A DNA stretch of 64,000 nucleotides from Candidatus Nitromaritima sp. SCGC AAA288-L16 (GCA_000372225.1 AQTY01000003.1:1-64000), one strand, 5' to 3'; shown: positions 45,154-53,434, counted from the first letter of the stretch. Made by a program: numbers and translations. The notes: generated from the letters alone by a model not told the origin.

Positions 45154-46548
45154 TCAATTAATCGGGACATAATAATCTGCATCAAGTTGTTTTCCAATTT
45201 CTTCTGCAACAAGTCGGTATCCTTCTGCATTGTAATGACCATCATTTCTAAACGGAAAAAGAGATAAGGGGTCTGGATGAGTTTTGAATACTTCATTCTG
45301 AATATCAATTATAGGAATATCTAATTCGGTTGCAGTTTGCATAACAATTTCGCGATTCCTTTCTTCACTAAGAGAATAATGATTCCCCTGGACTGGTGGT
45401 GCTTGCGAAAAAAAATTAGGCAAGTAAACAAAATACATTTCTCCACCCCATTCAGAGACCATTTGCTTAGATTGCTGTAATATATCTTTGAAGATAGTTG
45501 TCGGTGCAGGTTTGGATTTGGGTTTGGGTTTGAGTTTAGGTACTAGGTGAATCAAGTTTCTTAGTTTAGATAGTTTTATTATCTCTACTATCTTCCTTTT
45601 CATTTCCCTTACTCTTTCTCTTTGAACATAATTTATCAATACACTGTCAATTTCCTCTTGCCTTGAAATCAAATTTTGTGAAAAACCATCTTCATTCAAA
45701 TACTTTCTCAAGAATGGTGATTTCATCTCTTCTTTCAAATCAAACAAATCATTTTCATGATATACCCACAAAACGATTTTGGGTTTCAAGGATTCGGCAT
45801 ATTCCTTAAGTGCAGCAAATTCTAATAATGGTCCACTGCCTTTCTTTCCAATACTTATTGCTCTATAACCTGCTGCCCTTAATACAGCACTTATACTTTC
45901 ATTCCAATTAACAGACAATCCTTCAGTAAATGAGTCACCACTTAATACTATATCAACAGCATTTTCATTATATAACCCTCTTGGATTGTTAAATCCATGT
46001 TCATCTGTTTTGATAATAGGATAGTAACCTGATTCATTTACAAAGATTGTTGTGATATTTGAAATACCTCCAAGGTTATAAATAATACCATTATCTGTTA
46101 AATGTGCTTCTGGAAAAACATTAGGGAATGCCTTAATACCCAAATCAGTTAAATCATCAAGGACTTCTATAGTTGTTCTCGTATCATATGAAACACCTAT
46201 TTGTTTTGCTTTTATTTCTCTTAGGTTTTTCTCTCTAAAAAAAGTTTCAAACCCATAAACTGTGATTACTGTTGTAACGAGCATTACAGACAAGTTCACC
46301 TTTAAACCTATTTTCAACCTTAACCCAAACCCAAAAAATATTAACCCTATCACCCCGATAAGAATTAGTTTTAGATAATATCCTGACAATTCATCATTTG
46401 AAAACTTAATGATTGCATCGTCCATAGGATTGTAAAATCTAAAAATCGAAAAAATGATGAGGAAAACAAAAAACAAAACACCCAATACGAACACCAGATT
46501 GGCAAACTTAATGGCAATCTGTGGTGGTTCATGATGTTTCCAATCCAT
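45154..46548 (-). CDS. Membrane-anchored SGNH/GDSL-type hydrolase
   Basis: 464 residues from the ATG at 46548 (MDWKHHEPPQ), with GGGAAAAAAG before it. The first ~110 residues form three membrane helices. The rest is an extracytoplasmic SGNH fold: block I in VLSGDSFTEG, block III in VWVYHENDLF-type sequence (LWVYHEND) and the catalytic pair in DGHYNAEG near the C-terminus. The layout resembles acyl-transferring or deacetylating proteins of polysaccharide modification. Its start overlaps the end of the broken MORN gene by 20 bases. Substrate unknown. Confidence 0.78.
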   Translation of the reverse strand: MDWKHHEPPQIAIKFANLVFVLGVLFFVFLIIFSIFRFYNPMDDAIIKFSNDELSGYYLKLILIGVIGLIFFGFGLRLKIGLKVNLSVMLVTTVITVYGFETFFREKNLREIKAKQIGVSYDTRTTIEVLDDLTDLGIKAFPNVFPEAHLTDNGIIYNLGGISNITTIFVNESGYYPIIKTDEHGFNNPRGLYNENAVDIVLSGDSFTEGLSVNWNESISAVLRAAGYRAISIGKKGSGPLLEFAALKEYAESLKPKIVLWVYHENDLFDLKEEMKSPFLRKYLNEDGFSQNLISRQEEIDSVLINYVQRERVREMKRKIVEIIKLSKLRNLIHLVPKLKPKPKSKPAPTTIFKDILQQSKQMVSEWGGEMYFVYLPNFFSQAPPVQGNHYSLSEERNREIVMQTATELDIPIIDIQNEVFKTHPDPLSLFPFRNDGHYNAEGYRLVAEEIGKQLDADYYVPIN

Positions 46549-46769
46549 CTTTTTTCCCATTCTTGTAATGGGTTTCCAATCCTTTCTTACCATTTTTATT
46601 CCAAAAGGTTTCTACTCCTTCTTGTTTCCCATTCTTGTAATGGGTTTCACTCTTCAACTTCCCGTTGTCCCAAAACTCCTTCTTCACTTCTTCCTGACCA
46701 TAAACAGAACCACTAAACAAAAAACAGAAAAGTGAGTGCGAGTAAGAATGTGAGTGGTTTGGTTTTCAT
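46529..46769 (-). pseudogene. Broken MORN gene with the shared signal peptide
   Basis: The ATG at 46769 begins MKTKPLTFLLALTFLF; one extra T in the CTGTTTTTTG run then shifts the frame and gives a stop. Without it the frame continues as SGSVYGQEEVKKE and two to three MORN units, then stops at 46529. It matches the intact gene at 34882 (which has SGSVFGQEEVKKE). Either it is dead, or slippage on the T run restores some product. Confidence 0.75.
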
Positions 46770-47257
46770 TTTATTTTATCTTTAAGGAGTTTTATCTCGT
46801 TTTCTAACTCCCTAATTTTAGAAACTGCCCAAGAAAGATCATGAAAAACTATGGATCCAGTCGGAGGACTAGAAAATAATTCTTCCATTTGACTTATAAA
46901 TTTCTTGTCTTGAGATAATCCCAATGCTTTAGAACTTGGAGATCCTCTGCTACCCAAGGTTGGATTAAGTTTTTCAAACGCAATGAGTTCTGCTGCTTCT
47001 AAATATTCTTTCTCTACAAAAGTTTTATGACACCACCAATTACACTCTGCAATTTTATCTGGATTTAAAGAAGTTGCACTTGCTCCTGTGGTGACACTGC
47101 TATCTCTCCTCAATAAATGTTCTGTAACTCTGTTTCTAATTTTTCCCGATAGTCCAACATAACTATATGATCCTTCCTTAACATCAGTTGGACTTTTAAA
47201 TCCATAGATACCTGGGTGTTGGGGAAGATTTTTTATTTCATCAAAAGAACGTGTCAT
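46766..47257 (-). CDS. GIY-YIG-type nuclease family protein
   Basis: 163 residues from the ATG at 47257. Core motifs are in PGIYGFKSP (GIY), YSYVGLSGKIRNRVTEHL (YVG, the catalytic Arg and a His) and AAELIAFEKLNP (the metal-binding Glu). A helical tail, probably a coiled coil (ISKIRELENEIKLLKDKIK-like), ends it. Such small nucleases act in repair, restriction or mobile DNA. It sits behind a copy of the conserved promoter block and overlaps the start of the broken MORN gene by 4 bases, so the three minus-strand genes form one unit. Confidence 0.75.
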   Translation of the reverse strand: MTRSFDEIKNLPQHPGIYGFKSPTDVKEGSYSYVGLSGKIRNRVTEHLLRRDSSVTTGASATSLNPDKIAECNWWCHKTFVEKEYLEAAELIAFEKLNPTLGSRGSPSSKALGLSQDKKFISQMEELFSSPPTGSIVFHDLSWAVSKIRELENEIKLLKDKIK

Positions 47258-47268
47258 ACTTGCGTCTT

Positions 47269-47352
47269 TTATAAAGAATTGGTTTTCATAACTGTTCTCC
47301 AAGTGGTTCGTATGGTGGAACTCCTGTAGGACTTTTGGGATTATATCAGAAG
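47269..47352 (-). promoter_or_regulatory. Conserved promoter/leader block before the GIY-YIG gene, with minigene
   Basis: Minus-strand copy of the leader seen at 43733 and 47763: TATAAT, CCCAAAAGTCCTACAGGAG, then GAACCACTTGGAGAA. It is followed at 47289 by ATGAAAACC, the first three codons of the shared signal peptide, which here stops after six codons (MKTNSL). The nuclease gene starts 12 bases after that stop, so a different cargo has been joined behind the start of the cassette. Confidence 0.7.
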
Positions 47353-47409
47353 TGAAAAAACCAACGGAGAGGACTAACAATGTGGTGTTCTAAGTCACAG
47401 AACGACTAG

Positions 47410-47645
47410 TAATATTCTTCTTCACACAAGACACACTCAATGGTATCATCTCTACAAGTTACTGAAAAAAGGGACTTTACAGAGTTACAAATATGTTACA
47501 AAAAAGAGTCGACCATATACTCTGGTGAAAATTTTAAGTCCAATACTTTTTATATTCAATAGGTTAACCTCCTAAATACCAGTTACAAACTAGTTACAAA
47601 GATTGAGTTACAAACATTGGCATTTTTCAATGTTTACAATGAGAT
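47410..47645. repeat. Module 3/4 junction with degenerate core
   Basis: Bases 47410-47465 match the right-end block of module 2 (44625-44690). GTTACAAA octamers follow at 47484 and 47495. The attachment core expected about 45 bases later is not recognisable. GTTACAAA octamers resume at 47582, 47592 and 47606 with an inverted repeat ACATTG ... CAATGT, as at the other left ends. It is best read as an old junction whose core has been lost. No gene lies between 47381 and 47840. Confidence 0.6.
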
Positions 47646-47762
47646 ACTGTCCACCCGACACCATTGACAACTGCATTTCAATGCATTAAATGAAGGTGAG
47701 GGAATAGTTTCGGGTATAACTTATTGTTTTATATTTAGTAATTTAAATAGACCCACCAATCC

Positions 47763-47832
47763 CCCCTATTCTCTGATATACTCCATACATCCCAAAAGTC
47801 CTACAGGAGTTCCACCATACGAACCACTTGGA
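47763..47832 (+). promoter_or_regulatory. Conserved promoter/leader block before the pentapeptide gene
   Basis: Third copy of the block: CTCTGATATACTCC, CCCAAAAGTCCTACAGGAG, CCACTTGGAGAA. Here the leader ATG has become ATA, so only the second ribosome site (GGAG at 47830) serves the GTG start at 47841. Confidence 0.7.
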
Positions 47833-47840
47833 GAAGAGTT

Positions 47841-48569
47841 GTGAAAACCGAACCACTCATATTCTTACTCACTGTAATCTTGTCGTTCACTTATCTTACT
47901 GATAATTCATTTGGTTATAGTGAGAGTGATTTGCAGAAATTATTATCGACGAAAGAGTGTGTTGGATGCGATCTTTCAGGTGCTGATCTGAGTGGATTGG
48001 ACCTGAGAGAAGCAGACCTGACTAAGGCAAATCTGAGTAAGGCAGACCTGACTAAGGCAAAATTGATAAGGACAAACCTAACTAAGGCAAAACTGACTCA
48101 GGCAAAACTGACTAAGGCAAAACTGAGGAAGGCAAACCTGAGTAAGGCAGACCTGACTGAGGCAAACCTGACTGAGGCAAACCTGACTGGGGCAGACCTG
48201 AGAGAGGCAGACCTGACTGAGGCAAACCTGACTGAGGCAGACTTGACTAAGGCAAAATTGATAACGGCAGACCTAACTAAGGCAAACTTGACAGAGGCAG
48301 ACTTACAAGGGGCAGACCTGACTGAGGCAGACTTGACTAAGGCAAACCTGAGTAAAGCAGACCTGACTAGGGCAAACCTGACAGAGGCAGACTTACAAGG
48401 GGCAAACCTGAGTAAGGCAGACCTGACTAGGGCACACCTGACTAAGGCAAATTTGAAGGGGGCAGACCTGACTGAGGCAGACCTGACTGAGGCAACCCTG
48501 ACTGAGGCAACCCTGAAAGGGGCAAACCTGAAGGGGACAAACTTGAAAAATACAAAAGGACGGTTTTAA
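47841..48569 (+). CDS. Exported pentapeptide-repeat protein
   Basis: 242 residues from a GTG start. The signal peptide (MKTEPLIFLLTVILSF, ending near NSFG) is a diverged copy of the MKTKPLTF cassette. After a short segment with two Cys (ECVGC), about 38 pentapeptides of the A(D/N)LTK type run to the end and would form a right-handed quadrilateral helix. The DNA repeats as 15-base units with few differences, so the number of units may change readily. Role unknown; many exported pentapeptide proteins have none assigned. Cargo of module 4. Confidence 0.85.
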   Translation: MKTEPLIFLLTVILSFTYLTDNSFGYSESDLQKLLSTKECVGCDLSGADLSGLDLREADLTKANLSKADLTKAKLIRTNLTKAKLTQAKLTKAKLRKANLSKADLTEANLTEANLTGADLREADLTEANLTEADLTKAKLITADLTKANLTEADLQGADLTEADLTKANLSKADLTRANLTEADLQGANLSKADLTRAHLTKANLKGADLTEADLTEATLTEATLKGANLKGTNLKNTKGRF

Positions 48570-48600
48570 AAATTTCCATCTGCAAAAATTCCACGAAAAA

Positions 48601-48712
48601 AAATCCACTTACAAGTTTTCATCATCTATCATTAAGATGTAACAACTAAACTTAAAAACCAAACTTAAATAATCCACTTATAAGTTTTCATCAAGTATCA
48701 TTCAGACAAACT
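48601..48712. repeat. Direct repeat of about 40 bases after the pentapeptide gene
   Basis: AATCCACTTACAAGTTTTCA and following (from 48601) recurs at 48671 with few changes (AATCCACTTATAAGTTTTCA). Copies are about 70 bases apart in otherwise gene-free DNA (48570-48906). Confidence 0.65.
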
Positions 48713-48782
48713 GTATGGACTTTTAATACAGTTTTCTTCCAAAAGTGGTGTCTTGAAGTCGTTGTAAATAAGGACTTTGGAG

Positions 48783-48860
48783 TAGTTACGAATATGTTAC
48801 GAAGCAAAAAAATGTATTTAAAATCAATAACTTACAGACACGAAACGATTGAATGGGAAT
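48783..48860 (+). repeat. Module 4 right end: arm repeats and attachment core copy 4
   Basis: AGTTACGAATATGTTACGAA (48784-48803), then the exact core ATTGAATGGGAAT at 48848-48860. CTTACAGAC precedes the core as at 44762. No arm-type cluster follows on the right, where selO begins after 46 bases. Confidence 0.75.
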
Positions 48861-48906
48861 GATGAAAAAAATTAAGAAAATAAAAGTGGGAAAGTGAACC
48901 GAGACT

Positions 48907-50397
48907 ATGGACGCGCACGACCATATCCGCCCTCACTTCAACTTTGATAACAGCTTCGCCCGCAGCCTTGAAGGCTTTTTCATTTCCTGCCAAGCAGAAC
49001 CTGCGTCCGCACCGAAACTGCTGCAATTCAACCATGCGCTGGCCAAAGAGCTCGGTCTTGACCCGGTAGCTCTCGATTCAAAAGCAGGTTTAGAGATTTT
49101 CTCTGGCAATGTAACACCCGAAGGCTCAGAACCACTCGCTCAGGGTTATGCTGGGCACCAGTTTGGCGGGTTTGCGCCGCAACTTGGGGATGGACGCGCG
49201 CTTCTCCTCGGCGAGGTGATCGATAACCTAAAACAACGCCGCGACATCCAATTGAAAGGATCGGGGCGCACCCCATTTTCTCGAGGCGGTGATGGCAAAG
49301 CTGCCCTTGGCCCGGTGTTACGCGAATACCTGATCGGTGAGAGCATGCACGCGCTCGGCGTCCCGACTACACGAGCTCTGGCAGCTGTTACCACAGGGGA
49401 TGACGTATATAGGGAAATTCCTCTCCCCGGTGCTATTCTAACGCGAGTAGCGGCTAGCCACATACGCATCGGAACTTTCGAGTTTGGCGCCGCGCGCGGT
49501 GACGTCGACAAAGTCCGTAAACTCGCTGATTATTCCATCGCACGGCACTATCCTGAAACAGCCAATTCGGAAAACCAATATCTCGCATTCTTCGAGGCCG
49601 TCTCCGATGCCCAGGCAGCCCTAGTGGCGCGATGGATGAATATTGGTTTCATCCACGGTGTGATGAATACCGACAACATGACGATCTCTGGCGAGACCAT
49701 CGATTACGGTCCCTGCGCTTTTATGGATACCTATGCACCGAGCACAGTGTTTAGCTCGATCGATGCTCAAGGCCGCTATGCCTATGCTAACCAACCGGTG
49801 ATCCTGTCCTGGAACCTGACTAGATTAGCAGAAACACTGATCCGATTTATCAACACTGACAAAGACCGGGCCATCGAATTGCTGACCGATAAGATCAAGG
49901 CTATTCAACCTCTCTACGAAACATACTGGCTGGCTGGAATGCGATCCAAGATCGGTTTGTCGGAGAAAGATCCTGACGATCTGGAACTGATCAACGATCT
50001 ACTACTTGTGATGGAAGGCGGACACGCGGATTTTACTCTCGTCTTCCGTCGTCTCGCACAAGCCTTACGCGGTCATAGTGACGAAATACGGCAGCTGTTC
50101 GACGAGCCTGATGCCTTCGATGTCTGGGCGCGTCGTTGGCGAAAGCGACTAAAGAAAGATGGCGTTGCCGTGGAAACGGTCGCGCAGGCAATGGATCTGG
50201 TTAACCCAATCTATATTCCGCGAAACCATAAGGTCGAAGAAGCCCTTACCGCCGCAGTCGATCAGGAAGATATGACACCCTTCGCGAAGCTACTGACTGT
50301 CTTGAGCCATCCCTTCGACGAGGTCGTGGGCAACGAAGCCTATGCCGCGCCAGCGCCGAATTCGAGCATACCCTACCGGACATTCTGTGGGACCTAA
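48907..50397 (+). CDS. selO: Protein adenylyltransferase SelO
   Basis: 496 residues, full length. SelO landmarks are QGYAGHQFGGFAPQLGDGRA near residue 80, LKGSGRTPFSRGGDGKA near 116, GVMNTDNMTISGETIDYGPCAF near 255 and the terminal TFCGT. It is a pseudokinase-fold enzyme that transfers AMP to protein hydroxyls, linked to redox stress. Base composition and codon use are clearly GC-richer than the AT-rich genes around it (many GCC, CGC, CTG codons), so it is likely acquired, perhaps from a proteobacterium. It lies between attachment cores 4 and 5. Confidence 0.92.
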   Translation: MDAHDHIRPHFNFDNSFARSLEGFFISCQAEPASAPKLLQFNHALAKELGLDPVALDSKAGLEIFSGNVTPEGSEPLAQGYAGHQFGGFAPQLGDGRALLLGEVIDNLKQRRDIQLKGSGRTPFSRGGDGKAALGPVLREYLIGESMHALGVPTTRALAAVTTGDDVYREIPLPGAILTRVAASHIRIGTFEFGAARGDVDKVRKLADYSIARHYPETANSENQYLAFFEAVSDAQAALVARWMNIGFIHGVMNTDNMTISGETIDYGPCAFMDTYAPSTVFSSIDAQGRYAYANQPVILSWNLTRLAETLIRFINTDKDRAIELLTDKIKAIQPLYETYWLAGMRSKIGLSEKDPDDLELINDLLLVMEGGHADFTLVFRRLAQALRGHSDEIRQLFDEPDAFDVWARRWRKRLKKDGVAVETVAQAMDLVNPIYIPRNHKVEEALTAAVDQEDMTPFAKLLTVLSHPFDEVVGNEAYAAPAPNSSIPYRTFCGT

Positions 50398-50515
50398 CGG
50401 TTGACGTTCGAACACATGACTTTGTTTGTCCACTTATATTGGTTATTTCAACATATGCTATGCAAGCCCTTTTTAATCCTTTTAAAGAGAGTTAAAACAC
50501 TAAATTATATTTCCA

Positions 50516-50854
50516 ATGAGTGCTAGAAGAGAAATTAATACTCTTATTGATCTTGCGAGAAAGGTTGGTCAGGCATTTTGTGATAAAAATACGTTTCAAG
50601 AAACATCTTCAGACCCAATAATCCAGGAATGGAAATACCAAGGTGCTAAATTTAGAATGAATTTTCAAAAAACTCAAAGTGATGAAATAGCAATAGAAAA
50701 TTGTTACGCGCAAATGAGAAAAAAGTTGACAGAGTTAAACTTGGGAGCGCCCTCAGAATCTAGCATGAGGTTGGTTAGCAACTTTGCCAAAGTAGAAGAG
50801 TTAATATTATTAGATGAATTATGGGAAGAACTTGATGCAAACAACCAGAGTTAA
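50516..50854 (+). CDS. Hypothetical protein
   Basis: 112 residues, mixed charged, no signal peptide, helical (INTLIDLARKVGQAFCDKN, then KVEELILLDELWEELDANN). Composition is AT-rich, unlike selO just upstream. No family recognised. Second gene of module 5. Confidence 0.55.
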   Translation: MSARREINTLIDLARKVGQAFCDKNTFQETSSDPIIQEWKYQGAKFRMNFQKTQSDEIAIENCYAQMRKKLTELNLGAPSESSMRLVSNFAKVEELILLDELWEELDANNQS

Positions 50855-50998
50855 TAAACTTATGTTTATGAAGATTTTAGAACTTTTTTCCCAAAAAAAA
50901 CTGTTTATCTGTAAGTTGTTGAGAAAAAGGACTTCGCAAAAGCATCAAGGTGTTGCAAAAAAAAATATTTAGCATTATGGACGTACAGATGAACAATC

Positions 50999-51011
50999 AT
51001 TGAATGAGAAT
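50999..51011 (+). repeat. Attachment core copy 5, right limit of the array
   Basis: ATTGAATGAGAAT, one mismatch to the guaA end. The 80 bases before it (from 50915) still resemble the right-end block of modules 2 and 4 (GAGAAAAAGGACTT, then GTTGCAAAA in place of GTTACGAA). The level of drift suggests the oldest boundary. Confidence 0.65.
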
Positions 51012-51086
51012 AACGGCAACTTTTCTGGTATCTAAAACTCTAACCTACTAATTCAAACTATTGGTGTCTTCCTTTTCTATTTTCTT

Positions 51087-51572
51087 TTATTTTTCTAAAT
51101 TCGACTGGAGTTTTGAAACATCCTCAATGAGTTCACCATAGTTGACTTTCGTCTTTTCGCAATATTTTCGTAGACAGGTATACATTATAAAAACGCAATT
51201 CCATTCATCAAATAGTTCGTCTGTCTTTTTACAGCGTTTTTCAAACGATGCAAGAGTATTTTCTATTCCCTCCAACATTCCATTGAATGCTTCAACCTCG
51301 TTATGTTCCTTCAAATCAATACTACTATCAAAACCTAAGGAGTTTTCTCCTGACTGGGTTTTCTCAGACTCACTGAAATGATCTTCAATTTGACTGAAAT
51401 CAATCTTAACTTGTCGGCAAAACAAAGTTAGGCAATTAAAACTAATTACAAGGCATTCGTATCCACTTAATCTGCTATTTTCACTCTCTAGCATTTCCGA
51501 AATATCATCTTCTATCAAATCAATCATTTCAAAAAAAGCATCAAGATTATTCCCTTCACCATTGACTTGCAT
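51087..51572 (-). CDS. Hypothetical acidic protein with two related halves
   Basis: 161 residues. Residues 11-66 and 94-150 align: both have an AF..M...IE start, a cysteine followed by CL...C, a Lys-Val pair (CRQVKIDF / CEKTKVNY) and a closing ED. It is therefore an internal duplication of a ~55-residue helical unit. No signal peptide. Family not recognised. It lies just outside the last attachment core. Confidence 0.6.
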   Translation of the reverse strand: MQVNGEGNNLDAFFEMIDLIEDDISEMLESENSRLSGYECLVISFNCLTLFCRQVKIDFSQIEDHFSESEKTQSGENSLGFDSSIDLKEHNEVEAFNGMLEGIENTLASFEKRCKKTDELFDEWNCVFIMYTCLRKYCEKTKVNYGELIEDVSKLQSNLEK

Positions 51573-51908
51573 GAAAATTAATTAACTCCCAAAAAAAAAT
51601 GATCATCCCAACAAAACAACCTTAAAAGTTATAACAAAGACAGAAAACGAAAAGCAACATTTAGAGTGTAGTTGTCCAGTTTTATCAAATACGATATTTC
51701 TTGGAAGACCAGGCATGAATTTTCAAGCGGTACAGATTAGCAGTAAGGAACAACGATTATATTAAAAATATATATCAACTCATTGAATATCACTATGGCT
51801 AAATACCATTCTGTATCAATACGAAATAAAAAAATTTTCACATAGTATATTTTTATGGGTTTATGCGACACTTAATATAGTTTGCAATTAAGAGGGAAGT
51901 CTTTATTT
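51573..51908. other. Intergenic region before the first disulfide reductase
   Basis: About 335 bases with no gene. It is AT-rich and probably holds the promoter of the downstream gene. No clear operator, terminator or RNA structure was seen. Confidence 0.35.
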
Positions 51909-53351
51909 ATGGCAAAGTTCGATTACAACATTATCGTTATCGGCGGTGGATCAGCTGGTCTAGTTTCTGCTTATATTGCCTCTGCCACTAAAGCAAAAGT
52001 TGCCCTCATAGAAAAGAATAAAATGGGTGGTGATTGCCTCAACACCGGATGCATCCCTAGCAAGGCCCTTATTCGCAGTGCTAAAATTCTTTCCTATATC
52101 AAGCGACACCGAGAATTCGGAATTAAATCAGTGGTCGCTGAATTTGATTTCCCCGAAGCGATGGAGCGCGTTCAAGCTATCATCAAAAAAATTGAACCCC
52201 ACGATAGCGTAAAACGTTATACCGACCTAGGTGTTGATTGTTTTTCTGGTCAAGCAAAGATATTGTCACCACACGAAGTTGAGCTTAACGGAAATATTCT
52301 CACGACAAAAAATATTATCATCGCAACCGGGGCGCGCCCGACTATACCCTCTATTAATGGATTGGAAAAAGTAGACTTTCTCACATCCGATAATTTATGG
52401 AATATTCAAGAGTTGCCCAAGAAATTATTAATCGTAGGCGGCGGACCTATTGGATCAGAATTTGCACAATGCTTCGCACGACTAGGCAGTGATGTAACGC
52501 AAGTTGAAATATCACCCTACATCCTTACCCGCGAGGATCATGAAATCAGCCTAGCTCTCCGCCAACAATTCGGCCGCGAAGGCATTGACATACACACAGA
52601 TACAACGTGCAAAACGATTGTTACCGAGAATGGAAAACAAGTAATGGTCTCCGAAAAAGGAGGACAGGAGGTACGTGTTAAATTTGATCAGATACTGATT
52701 GCAGTTGGAAGAACTGCCAACAGCAAAGGGTTTGGGCTTGAGAATATTGGTATCGAGTCCGACCAACATAATAGAATAATTGTAGATAATTATCTCCGGA
52801 CAACCACACACAAAAACATCTATGCTTGCGGTGATGTGGTTGGACCTTATCAGTTTACACACACGGCTGCATATCAAGCTTGGTACTGTGCAGTCAACGC
52901 ACTATTCAGCCCTTTCAAAAAATTCAAGGTCGACTATAGCGTCATACCCTGGTGTACATTCACCGACCCAGAAATCGCGAGAGTAGGACTCAATGAAAAA
53001 GAAGCCACTAGGCAAGGCATCGACTATGAAGTAACTCGATATGGAATAGATGACCTCGATCGAGCTATTGCTGACAGTAAGGATCGAGGCATAATAAAAG
53101 TATTAACTGCTCCTGGAAAAGATCGTATCCTAGGAGCCACAATTATGAGTTGCGAAGCAGGCAATCTTATAACCGAATATGTCTCTGCAATGAAACATGG
53201 AATCGGACTTAACAAAATTCTCGGCACCATCCACATTTACCCTACCATGGCAGAAGCAAATAAGTTCGTTGCGGGTACTTGGAAAAAAAATCACGCCCCA
53301 AAGAAACTTTTAAAATTGCTGCAAAAGTTTCACGCCTGGCGCCTACGCTAG
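51909..53351 (+). CDS. FAD-dependent disulfide oxidoreductase, mercuric-reductase/E3-like (copy 1)
   Basis: 480 residues from the ATG at 51909 (MAKFDYN), six codons after a GAGGGAAGT site. FAD-binding GGGSAGL is at the N-terminus; the redox-active pair is in GGDCLNTGCIPSK (C-x4-C). NAD(P) binding is in VGGGPIGSEFAQ and the FAD site in ACGDVVG. The dimer end has HIYPTMAE in place of the His-Glu of dihydrolipoamide dehydrogenase (HPTxxE), close to MerA-type proteins. No mer genes are nearby, so mercury reduction is unlikely to be the role. The real substrate is open. Confidence 0.82.
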   Translation: MAKFDYNIIVIGGGSAGLVSAYIASATKAKVALIEKNKMGGDCLNTGCIPSKALIRSAKILSYIKRHREFGIKSVVAEFDFPEAMERVQAIIKKIEPHDSVKRYTDLGVDCFSGQAKILSPHEVELNGNILTTKNIIIATGARPTIPSINGLEKVDFLTSDNLWNIQELPKKLLIVGGGPIGSEFAQCFARLGSDVTQVEISPYILTREDHEISLALRQQFGREGIDIHTDTTCKTIVTENGKQVMVSEKGGQEVRVKFDQILIAVGRTANSKGFGLENIGIESDQHNRIIVDNYLRTTTHKNIYACGDVVGPYQFTHTAAYQAWYCAVNALFSPFKKFKVDYSVIPWCTFTDPEIARVGLNEKEATRQGIDYEVTRYGIDDLDRAIADSKDRGIIKVLTAPGKDRILGATIMSCEAGNLITEYVSAMKHGIGLNKILGTIHIYPTMAEANKFVAGTWKKNHAPKKLLKLLQKFHAWRLR

Positions 53352-53434
53352 AGCCCCATTTACTATAAAAAAACTTTTCACAAATTGGGAGTATAAGAAT
53401 GCTCAGGAGTTACTTTAGTTCATGCTTAACGTTA

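Noticed and set aside
51909..53351. Mercury resistance operon
   Set aside because: No merR, merT or merP and no N-terminal metal-binding domain; the flavoprotein family is broader than mercuric reductase.
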